From Legionella sp. (lineage in GTDB: Bacteria; Pseudomonadota; Gammaproteobacteria; Legionellales; Legionellaceae): 59,422 nt of DNA. Below are positions 8,705 through 18,033 of the stretch, one piece after another. Under the pieces are notes generated by a model. That model was not told where the DNA came from, did not search any database, and was given only the letters and a program-made list of their open reading frames with translations. Position 1 is the first letter of the stretch. Each line of letters opens with the position of its first letter. The stretch spans positions 1 to 59,422 of the forward strand of contig JARLJR010000110.1 of assembly GCA_031291095.1 (NCBI GenBank), in the 5' to 3' direction. Position numbers and translations under genes: made by a program.

Positions 8705-9694
8705 ATGAGTAAGCTCATTGATATTCCCGTAGTTGTTGAAAGCGGTCATAAATATAAAACCTCTAATGGCATTACAGCAATTAAAGATGGTGTAAAATCA
8801 ACAGGGCATGTTCATGAGCGCATGCCTAAGCCAAAATGGTTACGCATCGTTAATCAGACCACTCCTGCATATAATCAAGTAAAAGAACAGGTGCAAAAGC
8901 ATCGTTTGGCCACGGTTTGTGAAGAAGCTAAATGCCCTAATATTTCTGAATGCTGGTCGCATGGTACGGCAACCATTATGTTAATGGGAGCTGTGTGTAC
9001 ACGGGCCTGTCGTTTTTGCGCAGTTGATACAGGGAACCCACATGGCTGGCTTGATGCGGAAGAGCCAGAAAATACAGCTAATACCGTCGTTTTAATGAAC
9101 TTGGATTATGTGGTTTTAACTTCAGTAAATCGAGATGATTTAGCAGATGGTGGTGCAAATCATTATGCAAAAACAATACAAGCGATTAAACGTCGTTCTC
9201 CTAAAACTAAAGTAGAAGCTTTAACGCCTGATTTTCAAGGTATTGAACGTGATGTTGCAGTATTGTTGGATAGTGGGGTCGATGTATTTGCGCAAAACGT
9301 GGAAACGGTAGAGCGTTTAACCCATCCTGTGCGTGACAATCGTGCAGGCTACCTACAAACTTTAAACGTACTGTCTTTTGCTAAACGCTATCGCCCTGAT
9401 GTTTTAACTAAAACCAGTTTGATGCTGGGATTAGGTGAGACCGATGAAGAAATTATCCAAACCATGGATGATTTACGCGCTCATAATGTAGATATTTTGA
9501 CTTTGGGACAATATTTACAGCCAACGAAAAATCACCTGCCAATCGAACGTTATGTAACACCAGAAACCTTCGCTGAGTTAAGACAAATTGGCTTGCAAAA
9601 AGGCTTTTTTGAAGTAGCCTCAGGACCATTAGTTCGTTCCAGCTATCGTGCAGACAGGGTATTTAAGCGAGACAATTTAGGTTTGGAATTATAA
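8705..9694 (+). CDS. lipA: Lipoyl synthase LipA (329 aa)
   Basis: This radical-SAM enzyme inserts two sulfurs into octanoyl groups on carrier proteins (E2 subunits, GcvH). The SAM cluster motif is [11 protein letters not shown] (CxxxCxxC). The auxiliary cluster that is consumed as sulfur donor is held by [12 protein letters not shown] near residues 77-88, and the closing RSSYRAD carries the conserved serine ligand. Length is standard. A good ribosome site (caggtgg) precedes ATG 8705. lipB, its usual neighbour, is not in the window, so octanoyl transfer is encoded elsewhere. Confidence 0.96.
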   Translation: MSKLIDIPVVVESGHKYKTSNGITAIKDGVKSTGHVHERMPKPKWLRIVNQTTPAYNQVKEQVQKHRLATVCEEAKCPNISECWSHGTATIMLMGAVCTRACRFCAVDTGNPHGWLDAEEPENTANTVVLMNLDYVVLTSVNRDDLADGGANHYAKTIQAIKRRSPKTKVEALTPDFQGIERDVAVLLDSGVDVFAQNVETVERLTHPVRDNRAGYLQTLNVLSFAKRYRPDVLTKTSLMLGLGETDEEIIQTMDDLRAHNVDILTLGQYLQPTKNHLPIERYVTPETFAELRQIGLQKGFFEVASGPLVRSSYRADRVFKRDNLGLEL

Positions 9695-9736
9695 AAACTT
9701 GAATCGTACTCTAATTTTATTGGCAGGATAAATCGT

Positions 9737-9823
9737 CGTCATTGCGAACGAAGTGAAGCAACCCAGAGTTCCGTGCTTCGAACCCCTGAGTTGCTTCCTC
9801 ACTACATTCTTCGCAATGATGAG
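9737..9823. repeat. Palindromic repeat, family A copy
   Basis: It begins CGTCATTGCGAACG and ends in the near-complement CGCAATGATGA, with GTGAAGCAACCCAG and GAGTTGCTTCCTCAC as inner arms. It lies between the convergent lipA and the POT transporter gene. Related copies are at 11624, 17953, 25866, 26075, 33267 and 36755. Confidence 0.7.
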
Positions 9824-9880
9824 GTTTGGACATAATCTGAATCATCCGAGTATTTAATGCTCTTAATTTAAGAAAAAAAC

Positions 9881-11383
9881 CTACGCTAAAATAAGCCCAC
9901 GTTTTTTCATTAATTTTTGTAAACAATAAGCAGCCAGATACATAAAACTACTTAATACGATAGCGCTTACCCCTAAAGTCAGATAATAATCCTTATAATA
10001 GGGCAAACTTTCCACCGGCGAATTAATTGTTACTGGGATTGCCACCCAGCCTGCAAGTCGGCCAGATATGGCATGAGCAAGCGAGCTTGCCAGATACCAA
10101 ACCCCCATAGCAAAGGCGATGGATTTTTGATCGCAATACAAACCAATCATACTTAAACCAATAGCACTGACCCATAATTCGGCAATGGAGATTAAAATGT
10201 AGGTTAGGGCAATATAATTGCCATTTACTATTCCATCTACGGCTCTATGCGCAGCAAAAGTCAGGACCAATAAAGCAAGCCCTGAAAGAAAGACACCGGC
10301 TGCAAATTGATAGGGGATCGTAAATCGGGGAACCATCCTATAGAAACGAGGAAGTTGGCTACCGATTGCTAAAATTAAAAGGGGATTTAATATTTGGTAA
10401 TGAGCAGGTGAAACAGTGACGCCCCATAAATTATGGTCTGAATTATTTTGGGCAAAAAGGATGAGGGTGCTATTCATTTGATTATAAATAACAAAAAAGA
10501 CAATAGCCTCAACAACCAGCAAGATAGCAATCATCTGCTTGTCACGAGTGGGGCCATTAAGGCTGATGGTTTTTTTCAAAAACCACAATATACCCATGCT
10601 ACTACCTACCGCAATTAGCGTGCTGGCAATATAGACATGTGAAAATGCATAGAGGGTTAGTAAGTAGATAACTACAATGTAGGCGATGAGGCGAAGTATT
10701 CCTGAACGTGAGAACTCAACTAAATCTTTTCCCCAAACCACATTGTCATAAATAAAATAGCGGTTGGCGAAGTTTAATGCGGCAATGGATTTTCCTATAA
10801 AAGCAATGGTCAGAATGGAAAGGGGGCCAAAACGGCTCTCTAGTAAAGCAGGGGCGATTAATGTAGCTAGAAGGGCCCCCACGTTAATGGCAATGTAGTA
10901 GTAAGTCATTGCTGATTTTGCCTTAATGGCATCATCCGCATAAATATGGGAAACCATACTGGAGGAGGTGCCCATTAATAATGAGTTTGTTGCTGGAATA
11001 AAAGCATAAGCGGCAATAAATAATTGATCGCCTAAAGTGTTTACCGTATAGCCACTAAGCATCATGAGCAAGTAAGCAAAGGCTAGCATTACGCTCCCAA
11101 GAAGTATCGAGCGCCTTACTCCAATGACTGTATCCGCCATATATCCGCCTAACATCGGCATTAAATAACCTGCGGCATGAGCCACGCCAATAAAGGCATA
11201 AGCTTTGGCCTGGCTATAACCGAGTCCTTTAGCCAGTAGAGGGCGAGTCAAAAATAGAATTAAAATGGTATTCAATGCATAAACAGAGAATTGGCTCCAG
11301 AAAGTGATGAATACGATATTACTGGTTTGCTTCTGTCGAAGATCCAATTCAGGTAAGCAGTCTTTTACTTCTTGAGAAATCAT
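9881..11383 (-). CDS. POT/PTR-family proton-coupled transporter (about 500 aa)
   Basis: About 12-14 membrane segments cover the chain. The N-terminal part has the family pattern around FWSQFSVYALNTILILFLT and a YSQAKAYAFIGVAHAAGYLMP-type loop (abridged), as in di/tripeptide permeases DtpA-D. The classic ExxER motif of helix 1 is not present (the segment reads FWSQFSVY), so proton coupling or substrate may differ from canonical peptide carriers. Legionella has several POT paralogues used for amino-acid and peptide uptake. The start at ATG 11383 is chosen because GAGG at 11390-11393 is well spaced for it; two upstream ATGs overlap that site. Confidence 0.75.
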   Translation of the reverse strand: MISQEVKDCLPELDLRQKQTSNIVFITFWSQFSVYALNTILILFLTRPLLAKGLGYSQAKAYAFIGVAHAAGYLMPMLGGYMADTVIGVRRSILLGSVMLAFAYLLMMLSGYTVNTLGDQLFIAAYAFIPATNSLLMGTSSSMVSHIYADDAIKAKSAMTYYYIAINVGALLATLIAPALLESRFGPLSILTIAFIGKSIAALNFANRYFIYDNVVWGKDLVEFSRSGILRLIAYIVVIYLLTLYAFSHVYIASTLIAVGSSMGILWFLKKTISLNGPTRDKQMIAILLVVEAIVFFVIYNQMNSTLILFAQNNSDHNLWGVTVSPAHYQILNPLLILAIGSQLPRFYRMVPRFTIPYQFAAGVFLSGLALLVLTFAAHRAVDGIVNGNYIALTYILISIAELWVSAIGLSMIGLYCDQKSIAFAMGVWYLASSLAHAISGRLAGWVAIPVTINSPVESLPYYKDYYLTLGVSAIVLSSFMYLAAYCLQKLMKKRGLILA

Positions 11384-11523
11384 TTCCCACCTCATCATTG
11401 ATAATTAATCATGTACAGCAATAAGGGTTACGTCATCCTTTGTTTTCTTTGTAAGTGTTCCTGTAATAATGTGAACTTAACAACTCAAGCTATTAGAGGA
11501 TTAAACATCCGTCTTTACCTTGA

Positions 11524-11597
11524 TGTAGGCTGGGCTGTTAAGCCCCGCATCGGAAATAGCACAGGCTGTGTTTGCTGGGTTTAACAACCCAGTCTAC
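11524..11597. repeat. Palindromic repeat, family C copy
   Basis: The left arm GTAGGCTGGGCTGTTAA faces the right arm TTAACAACCCAGTCTAC, with a loop of about 40 nt that itself contains CACAGGCTGTG. A second copy with more perfect arms is at 52842-52914. Confidence 0.6.
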
Positions 11598-11623
11598 GCT
11601 ATTTTCCCTTAGGTTGATGTCAG

Positions 11624-11710
11624 CAGTCATTGCGAACGCAGTGAAGCAACCCAGAACAGAGTTTTAACAAAGCATCATACTGGATTGTTTCGCTAAGGCA
11701 TGCAATGACG
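11624..11710. repeat. Palindromic repeat, family A copy
   Basis: It starts CAGTCATTGCGAACG and ends GCAATGACGAAA, with GTGAAGCAACCCAG as left inner arm and TGGATTGTTTCGCTAAGG as a partly decayed right inner arm. It lies 41 bp from the stop of the methyltransferase gene. Confidence 0.65.
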
Positions 11711-11750
11711 AAATATACATACCTTGTGAACACGTACTCAATTCAGATTA

Positions 11751-12569
11751 TCACTTCTTTGCGAGAACTACATCTATTATGTGGGTATCATGATAGGGAA
11801 AGGTAAATATTTTACTAAAAAGGCGCTTCAGTCGTTGAAGTAGGAAGTTTTTAGGCAACATACGAATGGATAAACTATTCAAAAACCAGGTTCCTTCAAT
11901 ACCGAAAAGAGCCAGTTCATCAATATTATTCAGTGTAATAGGAATTTCCAAGCGCTGATGATCAATGACTTCAAATTGATGTTCTTTAAAGGCTAACATT
12001 AATTCATCATTGTTCGCTGCAACAGTGGTGTTTTTTACGATCGACTTATAGTAGTGGCCAACTACACTACTTAAAATTGAATCTTGTGAGATAAACTCGG
12101 CTAATTGTTGTTGTGCTACAGGAAAGGAGTCGTAGGTTGTGGTGATCATTGAAAAGTGACCATTAGCTCGAGTCAGCATTTTTGCTTCATTAAACAAAAT
12201 ATTAATGGGAATATAGGCATTAATAAAATGAGCTAAAATCAAATCCTGGCTGTGTGCGGGTAGGAATTTACTTGCATGTGCGGCACTGCATTCAATGGTA
12301 ACTAAAGGCAGTATTTCTTTCGCACGTCGCAACATCTCTGAAGAAACATCAATGCCAGTAAATTCCGCCATGGGCATTGCATGTTGTAGTTTTTTTAAAA
12401 ATGCACCATCACCAACCCCTAGATCAAGAACTTTATAATGAGGTTTCATCCCCAGATAAAATTTTTGCATCTGTTCTATGGCTACTTGATGACTCTTGCT
12501 AATTGCTCCAAAGCGATTAGCAGTGGCATAATTCTCAGCGATTTCGTTATACATGGCCTTCAAGGACAT
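11751..12569 (-). CDS. SAM-dependent methyltransferase, class I (272 aa)
   Basis: Residues about 45-140 form a Rossmann-type methyltransferase core. Motif I is VLDLGVGDGAFL; an acidic residue ends the next strand in FTGIDVSSEMLRRA, and the post-II region contains HASKFLPAHSQDLILAHF. Layout and length match small-molecule methyltransferases of the UbiE/Tam class, but the substrate cannot be read from the sequence. The ATG at 12569 has TTGGAA upstream at good distance; an in-frame TTG at 12581 would add four residues and looks less likely. It is divergent from the epimerase gene. Confidence 0.75.
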   Translation of the reverse strand: MSLKAMYNEIAENYATANRFGAISKSHQVAIEQMQKFYLGMKPHYKVLDLGVGDGAFLKKLQHAMPMAEFTGIDVSSEMLRRAKEILPLVTIECSAAHASKFLPAHSQDLILAHFINAYIPINILFNEAKMLTRANGHFSMITTTYDSFPVAQQQLAEFISQDSILSSVVGHYYKSIVKNTTVAANNDELMLAFKEHQFEVIDHQRLEIPITLNNIDELALFGIEGTWFLNSLSIRMLPKNFLLQRLKRLFSKIFTFPYHDTHIIDVVLAKK

Positions 12570-12737
12570 GCAAAATTCCAAATTTAAAAATGATTCGGTA
12601 AGTATATCCCTAAATTAGGGCGTTTTGCGACTGCTGTTTGATGAAAAATTATTGTTATTTTTCTTGTAATTATTTATGAGAGTGGTATAGAGTGTGCGGT
12701 TGCGGGTGAGTCCATTAATTTATGGTTAGGATAAATT

Positions 12738-13694
12738 ATGTCTAAGATATTAGTTACTGGTGCTACTGGCTTTGTGGGAAAACGTTTAGTGCCTGCGCTT
12801 ATTTCTGCTGGGCATGAAGTCCGTTGCGCTGTATCCAAAAAAGTGGATTGGTTGAATACCGAACAAGTCATTGTTAATAAATTAGAAGATGATCCGGATT
12901 GGAGCGAAGCACTTGTCGATGTTGATGTAGTAATTCATCTTGCGGCTCGAGTGCATGTAATGAAAGAAACATCGACGTCAGCGATGGATGATTATTGTAA
13001 AATCAATAGCATTGCCACAAGAAACCTTGCAAATCAGGCAGCACGGCACCATGTGAAACGGTTTGTTTTTTTGAGCTCTATTAAAGTAAATGGTGAATTC
13101 ACCTTAAAAAATACTCCCTTCACAGAGGAGAGCGTTGCTCAGCCTGAAGATCCATATGGGCAAAGCAAGCTGTATGCAGAGCAATATTTGCAAGCCATTA
13201 GCCAAAATACTGGTTTGGAAGTTGTTATTATTAGGCCACCGCTAATTTACGGCCCCGAAGTTAAGGCCAATTTTTTAAAAATGTTACACTTGGTGCGCAA
13301 AGGGCTACCGTTACCTTTTGGTCGAGTGAAAAACAGTCGCAGTTTGGTTTATATAGAGAATTTGGTTTCCGCATTATGTGCCGTAGTTACCCATCCTAAT
13401 GCCGCCAACCAAACTTATTTAGTAGCGGATGATGACTCATTATCGCTAACTCAAATGATGAGTACTATAGGTAAAGAAATGGGCAAGGCTTCAAGATTAA
13501 TGCCTGTTCCCGTTAGTTTAATGTCGTTTTCATTTGCATTGCTCGGTAAGAAAAATATTAACACGCGCTTATTTGGCTCGTTAGAAGTAAGTAATAATAA
13601 AATAAAATCGCAATTGAATTGGGCTCCCCCAGTAACTGCTACTGAGGGGTTAATAGAAACTGTAAAATGGTATCAATGTGAATTCGGCTCTTAG
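12738..13694 (+). CDS. NAD-dependent sugar-nucleotide epimerase/dehydratase (318 aa)
   Basis: This extended short-chain dehydrogenase has the nucleotide-binding motif GATGFVGKR at residues 7-15 and the catalytic YGQSK (YxxxK) near residue 142. The serine of the triad is in FLSSIKVNGE. It resembles UDP-glucose 4-epimerase-like proteins encoded beside WecA/WbpL-type transferases in O-antigen clusters (for example the wbpV and tviC types). It probably makes the UDP-sugar that the next gene loads onto undecaprenyl phosphate. Its last 17 bp overlap that gene, so they form one transcription unit. A good ribosome site (ttagga) precedes the ATG. Confidence 0.82.
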   Translation: MSKILVTGATGFVGKRLVPALISAGHEVRCAVSKKVDWLNTEQVIVNKLEDDPDWSEALVDVDVVIHLAARVHVMKETSTSAMDDYCKINSIATRNLANQAARHHVKRFVFLSSIKVNGEFTLKNTPFTEESVAQPEDPYGQSKLYAEQYLQAISQNTGLEVVIIRPPLIYGPEVKANFLKMLHLVRKGLPLPFGRVKNSRSLVYIENLVSALCAVVTHPNAANQTYLVADDDSLSLTQMMSTIGKEMGKASRLMPVPVSLMSFSFALLGKKNINTRLFGSLEVSNNKIKSQLNWAPPVTATEGLIETVKWYQCEFGS

Positions 13695-14700
13695 TATCTT
13701 TTTTTTAGCGTGTTCAATAATTTTAACTCAGGTATTCTGCCGTTTGGCTCAGGGTACTCGCTTAATGGACAAACCCAATAACCGCTCCATGCACTCTAAA
13801 CCAACAGTTAGAGGTGGGGGTATAATATTTATTGGGTTGTCTCTCATATCAATCCCGGTTCTTTGTTATTTGACCCAAACCCCATTTCATGAACAAATGA
13901 TTTTTATACTAAGCATTTTGCTGATTGCTGCAGTAAGTTTTGGGGATGATTTATTTAATTTGTCAGTAAAGCCACGCTTTCTCGTTCAATGCCTCGCAGC
14001 GTGTCTTGTGGCATGGTTTATGAAACCAGAACAATTGGATTTTGGCTTTTTTTCAATTTCCTATTCCTTCCTTATAATTCCTTTGGTTTTCGTACTCGTC
14101 CTTTGGTCGATTAACCATTTTAATTTTATGGACGGTCTTGATGGTTTCTGTGCCTCCCAAGCCTTATTCTTATGCGTTTCTTACGCTGTTTTGTTTGCAC
14201 TGCATGGGGCCTCATTTTATCAAGGGTTCTGTTTAGTTCTAGCTGCCGGGCTTGTTGGATTTTTGATGTTTAATTTTCCACCTGCCAAGTTATTTATGGG
14301 CGACGTTGGTAGTGCTACTTTAGGTTTAATCAGTTTTTGTATTGCACTTATTGGGCAGCAAAAATTTCAAATTCCAATTGTGTTTTGGTTTATGCTGAAT
14401 AGTCTCTTTCTTTTTGATGCCACATTAACGTTGATCCGTCGTATGATTCGCAAAGAAAAGTGGTCAACACCACATAGAAAACATGCATATCAACGATTAC
14501 GACAATCAGGTATTACTGTTCCTGTTATCTTATTAGGGCAGTTAGTTTTGAATAGTTCTTTTTTTATTTTAGTTCTTCTGCTTAATATGGACATCTTTAT
14601 ACCCTTTTATGTTATATTACTGCAGATAGGTCTTGTTGTACTTGTTTATTGTTTAATTGAAAAAATTTTTCCTATGTTTTGTTCTGAGTTTAGCTCTTGA
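13678..14700 (+). CDS. WecA/WbpL-like glycosyl-1-phosphate transferase (340 aa)
   Basis: This polytopic protein of the GT4/MraY superfamily transfers a sugar-1-phosphate from UDP-sugar to undecaprenyl phosphate and starts a lipid-linked O-unit. Visible marks are DKPNNRSMHSKPTVRGGG near the N-terminus, the Mg-binding DD in SFGDD, NHFNFMDGLDG (the conserved NFxDGxDG), the cytosolic MGDVGSATLG, and TPHRKHAYQRL near the end. About 10-11 membrane segments are present. The GTG start at 13678 overlaps the epimerase gene by 17 bp and gives the typical short N-terminal helix. Confidence 0.88.
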   Translation: MNSALSIFFLACSIILTQVFCRLAQGTRLMDKPNNRSMHSKPTVRGGGIIFIGLSLISIPVLCYLTQTPFHEQMIFILSILLIAAVSFGDDLFNLSVKPRFLVQCLAACLVAWFMKPEQLDFGFFSISYSFLIIPLVFVLVLWSINHFNFMDGLDGFCASQALFLCVSYAVLFALHGASFYQGFCLVLAAGLVGFLMFNFPPAKLFMGDVGSATLGLISFCIALIGQQKFQIPIVFWFMLNSLFLFDATLTLIRRMIRKEKWSTPHRKHAYQRLRQSGITVPVILLGQLVLNSSFFILVLLLNMDIFIPFYVILLQIGLVVLVYCLIEKIFPMFCSEFSS

Positions 14701-14705
14701 ATTTA

Positions 14706-14890
14706 TTGAAAAATTCCAATTTTCCATTTATAAAGTAAGATGGATTAAAGCTTTCCTTAATACTTTGTTAATAATAAAGGTGTACAATAATACCCGTGAA
14801 TTAAATATTGCTTTGTTTTTAGTTATCTTGTAGTTGCAGAGAACAACCATGGATGTACTATGGAGAAGCGAGCGACTACTTTGTTAGGGA
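14706..14890 (+). promoter_or_regulatory. csrA promoter and GGA-rich 5' leader
   Basis: TTGAAA (14706-14711) and TATAAA (14729-14734) are 17 bp apart, a good sigma-70 promoter just 5 bp after the upstream stop. It would give a leader of about 160 nt before csrA. That leader contains GGA at 14851-14853 and 14862-14864, and a third in AGGGAGA (14886-14892) that is the csrA ribosome site. GGA motifs, one of them masking the ribosome site, are the classic arrangement for CsrA binding its own mRNA. Autoregulation is inferred. Confidence 0.5.
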
Positions 14891-14899
14891 GATTTTGTT

Positions 14900-15094
14900 A
14901 TGTTAATTTTGACTCGTCGTATAGGCGAAACACTCATTATCGGTGATGACGTTAATATTACTGTTTTAGGTGTAAAAGGTAACCAAGTTCGTTTGGGTAT
15001 CAATGCACCCAAAGATGTATCTGTACACCGCGAAGAAATTTATTTACGTATACAACAAGAAAAACAATCAGACGATTCTGAAACAACGGTATAA
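14900..15094 (+). CDS. csrA: Carbon storage regulator CsrA (64 aa)
   Basis: This RNA-binding homodimer blocks or protects mRNAs with ANGGA motifs. In Legionella CsrA represses transmissive traits during replication and is titrated by RsmY/RsmZ. The sequence has the hallmark [17 protein letters not shown], the central [13 protein letters not shown], and the RNA-contacting VHREEIY. Length and sequence are standard for the main CsrA rather than for the more divergent paralogues found on Legionella mobile elements. Its promoter and leader are described separately. Confidence 0.97.
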   Translation: MLILTRRIGETLIIGDDVNITVLGVKGNQVRLGINAPKDVSVHREEIYLRIQQEKQSDDSETTV

Positions 15095-15117
15095 ATTGAT
15101 TTCCTCGCAGTCATCCA

Positions 15118-15145
15118 GTTCCGAGCACCTAAAAATGCTCGGGAC
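15118..15145. terminator. Hairpin between convergent csrA and birA
   Basis: The arms GTTCCGAGCA (15118-15127) and TGCTCGGGAC (15136-15145) form a 10-bp stem with one G-U pair and an 8-nt loop, 23 bp past the csrA stop and 17 bp before the birA stop. No T-run follows on the csrA strand, so it is a possible bidirectional terminator rather than a clear one. Confidence 0.45.
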
Positions 15146-15162
15146 GAACCTTAATTTGCCCT

Positions 15163-16152
15163 TCATTCTCTTCTTTGTAGCGTAGTATCCCCAGATGAAA
15201 GCAGATGCTTTGTGCCAAATTCGTCTTCTAGTATGAGTTGCCCCATCGAATTAATCCCGCAGGCTTTGCCAGCCAAAACACTCTGTGCTTGGGTAATATG
15301 AATGTATTTACCTGCCAGGTAATCGGATTGGTTCCACTCCTCCATAAAGGCATTTAAGTCGGTCTGAATAAATTTGTTTAGATAGTGCTCTAGATTTTTA
15401 ATGAGTCCAGCAATTAATAGGTTACGGTCAAAATAGCGCTGGGTCATTTCATAGAGGGAACACCAGGGTTTATCAGGAAGAGGGTGCTTTTCTGTATCGG
15501 TGTTAACATTCAAGCCAATGCCAATAATAACCTGGGCGTTTCCATTTGATTCAGCCAAAATTTCAATTAAACTGCCACATAGCTTCTTATCTGCCCAATA
15601 AATATCATTAGGCCATTTAATTTGTACATCGGTTGCTAAGTTAAATTCCTTTAAGGTGTTTAGTACGGCTAGACTGGTGACTAAGCTTAAACCTGAGAGT
15701 TTACTTAGGTCATAGTTCAGATTCCAACGGCTGGAGCAATAAATATTTTCGCCAAAAGGGGAGTGCCATTGTCTTCCAAAACGGCCTCTACCTTGGGTCT
15801 GAATTTCTGCACAACATAGCTCAAGTTGATTGCCAGGAGGTAAGTCTTTTAAAAAACGATTCGTGGAATCAACAGAAGTAAATAAATGCATGTTAAACGG
15901 GCTGCCAAGTTGTTTTGCTTGTAGATGCTCGCTAATGCGTTGTTCATTTAATAAAATGAGCTGTTTCGGAAGTTGATAGCCTTGTTGTGGGATACTCTTA
16001 ATGGGAATGCCAAAGTCAATAAGTTGATTAATCTGCTTCCAAATAGCAGAGCGGGTAATACCTAAGGCTTGCCCTAGGGCCGAACCACTGTGACACGCGC
16101 CGTCACCTAAAATAGACAACAAGGTGCTCTGTGTCGAAGTAAATTGCATCAT
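15163..16152 (-). CDS. birA: Biotin-[acetyl-CoA carboxylase] ligase BirA (329 aa)
   Basis: An N-terminal winged helix (residues 1-65, with LGQALGITRSAIWKQINQL) is followed by the ligase core. The core has the adenylation motif GRGRFGRQWHSPFGENIYCS (conserved GRGRxGR-W), the KWPNDIYW biotin pocket, and GIGLNVN. It activates biotin as biotinyl-AMP and attaches it to AccB. The winged helix suggests it can also repress biotin genes, as in E. coli. It lies 4 bp after the PPTase gene on the same strand, and both are divergent from accA. Confidence 0.94.
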   Translation of the reverse strand: MMQFTSTQSTLLSILGDGACHSGSALGQALGITRSAIWKQINQLIDFGIPIKSIPQQGYQLPKQLILLNEQRISEHLQAKQLGSPFNMHLFTSVDSTNRFLKDLPPGNQLELCCAEIQTQGRGRFGRQWHSPFGENIYCSSRWNLNYDLSKLSGLSLVTSLAVLNTLKEFNLATDVQIKWPNDIYWADKKLCGSLIEILAESNGNAQVIIGIGLNVNTDTEKHPLPDKPWCSLYEMTQRYFDRNLLIAGLIKNLEHYLNKFIQTDLNAFMEEWNQSDYLAGKYIHITQAQSVLAGKACGINSMGQLILEDEFGTKHLLSSGDTTLQRRE

Positions 16153-16156
16153 ACAA

Positions 16157-16897
16157 CTAAAATCTCAGAGCGGTAGTATTGGGTTGTACCTGAATTATTC
16201 CATGTCTGATTTCTCTAACTGTGGGATGATAGCATAGGGCGGCACTATAACCTATTTCAGGCATGAATGAACGTAATTGCCAGGTCATGTTATTTAATGG
16301 GTCATCCACCAATTGCTGAGTGGGGATGGATGTAGGTACGTTAAAATCTTTGGTTGGGTATGCAAGGCCTAATCCACAGGCTTTAATAAACGCTTCTTTT
16401 TGCGACCAGATATGGAAGAATACGGCTGGTTTTAACGAGCGGGGCACTTTACTAAACTCTGCAAGTTCTTGAGCAGAAAATGCGTTTTTCGCAATCCCCT
16501 CATAAGGACGAGCAGAATATTTTTCAACATCAATGCCCATGGGAAAACCTTTTCCCACTGCGAGTAGCGCTAAATCTGCGGTATGACTAAGATTAAATTG
16601 TAATCGTGCAGAGTTGACTACCTTGGGTTTGCCATGAAAGTTATATGAGAACTCTAAGCGCTCAGGGTTAGTGTTCAAATAACGGGCTAAAATAATTCTT
16701 AATGTTACTCTCCCAGTAGAAAAACGTCTTTGGTGCTTGCTGAAATAAAATCGGGCAGCACGCGCTTGTTCCTCTTCATTTAATATTTGTGCTGCATTAG
16801 GTATGTCTTCGGCTAAAGAAAACTGCCAAAGGTCAATTCGGTTTTCATGTAATATGCAATTATCCGTATCTAAGTCAGCAAACCCTGTAGTAATCAT
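16157..16897 (-). CDS. Sfp-type 4'-phosphopantetheinyl transferase (246 aa)
   Basis: The protein carries both signature motifs: GIDVEKYSARP (Mg-binding) and FHIWSQKEAFIKACGLGL (WxxKEAxxKA), at about residues 117 and 163. The double-domain length of about 245 residues is that of the Sfp/AcpT group and not of the 120-residue AcpS. It converts apo acyl- or peptidyl-carrier proteins to the holo form by adding phosphopantetheine from CoA. No polyketide or peptide synthetase is in the window, so the partner carrier protein is unknown. It is co-transcribed with birA, another post-translational cofactor enzyme. Confidence 0.88.
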   Translation of the reverse strand: MITTGFADLDTDNCILHENRIDLWQFSLAEDIPNAAQILNEEEQARAARFYFSKHQRRFSTGRVTLRIILARYLNTNPERLEFSYNFHGKPKVVNSARLQFNLSHTADLALLAVGKGFPMGIDVEKYSARPYEGIAKNAFSAQELAEFSKVPRSLKPAVFFHIWSQKEAFIKACGLGLAYPTKDFNVPTSIPTQQLVDDPLNNMTWQLRSFMPEIGYSAALCYHPTVREIRHGIIQVQPNTTALRF

Positions 16898-16976
16898 ATT
16901 TTTGTCGAATCTGGCATCAATTAGTAATTATAGGTTATCATATACCATGATATTTTAATTTACCAAAGAGTATTGA

Positions 16977-17930
16977 ATGAGCCGACAATTTTTGGAGTTT
17001 GAACAACCAATAGAAGAGTTGAATCAGAAAATTGAAGCACTACGGATGGTAGGTAATGACAATGAGGTTAATTTAAGCGAAGAAATCGCTCGCCTTGAAG
17101 TTAAATGTTCTGAATTAACTGCACAAGTTTTTTCCAACTTAGAGCCGTGGCAAGTTGCCCAAATGGCTCGCCATCCTTTGCGTCCTCAAACAACAGATTA
17201 CATTGAACGTATTTTTACTGATTTCCAAGAGTTACATGGTGATCGTAGCCACTCCGCAGCTCCTGCGATTATTGGTGGTTTAGCGCGCTTAAATGGTGAG
17301 CCAGTGATGGTGCTTGGGCATCAAAAAGGAAAACGTACTAAAGAAAAAGTGTATCGTAATTTTGGTATGGCACGTCCTGAAGAGTACAGAAAGGCATTAC
17401 GCTTAATGTACATGGCGGAAAAATTTCAATTACCGGTGATTACCTTTATCGATACTGCCGGTGCTTATCCTGGAATTGGAGCGGAAGAGCGCAACCAGTC
17501 CGAAGCAATCGCGCGCAATTTATTTGTGATGTCACGATTAAAGACGCCTATTATTTGTATCGTTACTGGTGAAGCTGGTTCTGGTGGTGCTTTAGCCATT
17601 GGGGTCGGTGATAAGGTTTTAATGCTGCAATTTGGCATCTACTCGGTAATTTCTCCAGAGGGATGTGCATCTATTCTTTGGAAAGATGCAGCAAAAGCCC
17701 CAGATGCTGCTCGTGCAATGCGGATTACTGCCGATAAAATAAGTGAAAGTCTATTAGTTGATGGGGTAGTTCCTGAGCCTTTAGGTGGTGCTCATCGCAA
17801 TGTAGATGAGATGTCTGCACGCTTAAAAGAAATCTTGATGACTGAGTTGCACGCATTAAAGAAAATGCCTGTAGATAAGCTTATTGAGAAAAGGTACGAA
17901 AAATTTATGGCTATGGGGGCGGTGAATTAA
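16977..17930 (+). CDS. accA: Acetyl-CoA carboxylase carboxyltransferase subunit alpha AccA (317 aa)
   Basis: AccA pairs with AccD to move the carboxyl group from carboxybiotin to acetyl-CoA, the committed step of fatty acid synthesis. The start [19 protein letters not shown], the core [17 protein letters not shown], the oxyanion-hole region [16 protein letters not shown] and the end RYEKFMAMG are all standard for the subunit, as is the length. It is transcribed divergently from birA-PPTase across a 79-bp gap, giving a compact group around biotin and acyl-carrier chemistry. Confidence 0.97.
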   Translation: MSRQFLEFEQPIEELNQKIEALRMVGNDNEVNLSEEIARLEVKCSELTAQVFSNLEPWQVAQMARHPLRPQTTDYIERIFTDFQELHGDRSHSAAPAIIGGLARLNGEPVMVLGHQKGKRTKEKVYRNFGMARPEEYRKALRLMYMAEKFQLPVITFIDTAGAYPGIGAEERNQSEAIARNLFVMSRLKTPIICIVTGEAGSGGALAIGVGDKVLMLQFGIYSVISPEGCASILWKDAAKAPDAARAMRITADKISESLLVDGVVPEPLGGAHRNVDEMSARLKEILMTELHALKKMPVDKLIEKRYEKFMAMGAVN

Positions 17931-17952
17931 GAATAGTTTGCCAACAGAAAAA

Positions 17953-17981
17953 CGTCATCCCAAACGCCGTGAGGGATGACG
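17953..17981. repeat. Short palindromic repeat, family A derivative
   Basis: CGTCATCCC (17953-17961) and GGGATGACG (17973-17981) make a 9-bp perfect hairpin with an 11-nt loop, 22 bp after accA. It is the shortest copy of family A and looks like an element whose two end arms have closed up. It may act as the accA terminator. Confidence 0.65.
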
Positions 17982-18033
17982 TGGGCCTGACGACTAAACG
18001 CTATTTGCCAAACCAATATCTAACGGTAGTACA

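Larger units (their letters stand above)
11384..11750. other. Gene-free stretch with two palindromic elements
   Basis: No ORF with coding character is seen between the transporter and the methyltransferase. The space is taken up by one family C element (11524-11597) and one family A element (11624-11710), listed separately, plus the upstream region of the transporter gene. Confidence 0.6.

Noticed and set aside
9717-9926. Minus-strand frame of 69 codons reading through the family A repeat
   Set aside because: Its sequence (HHCEECSEEAT and so on) is simply the translated palindrome, which recurs in similar shadow frames at 26007 and 36657.
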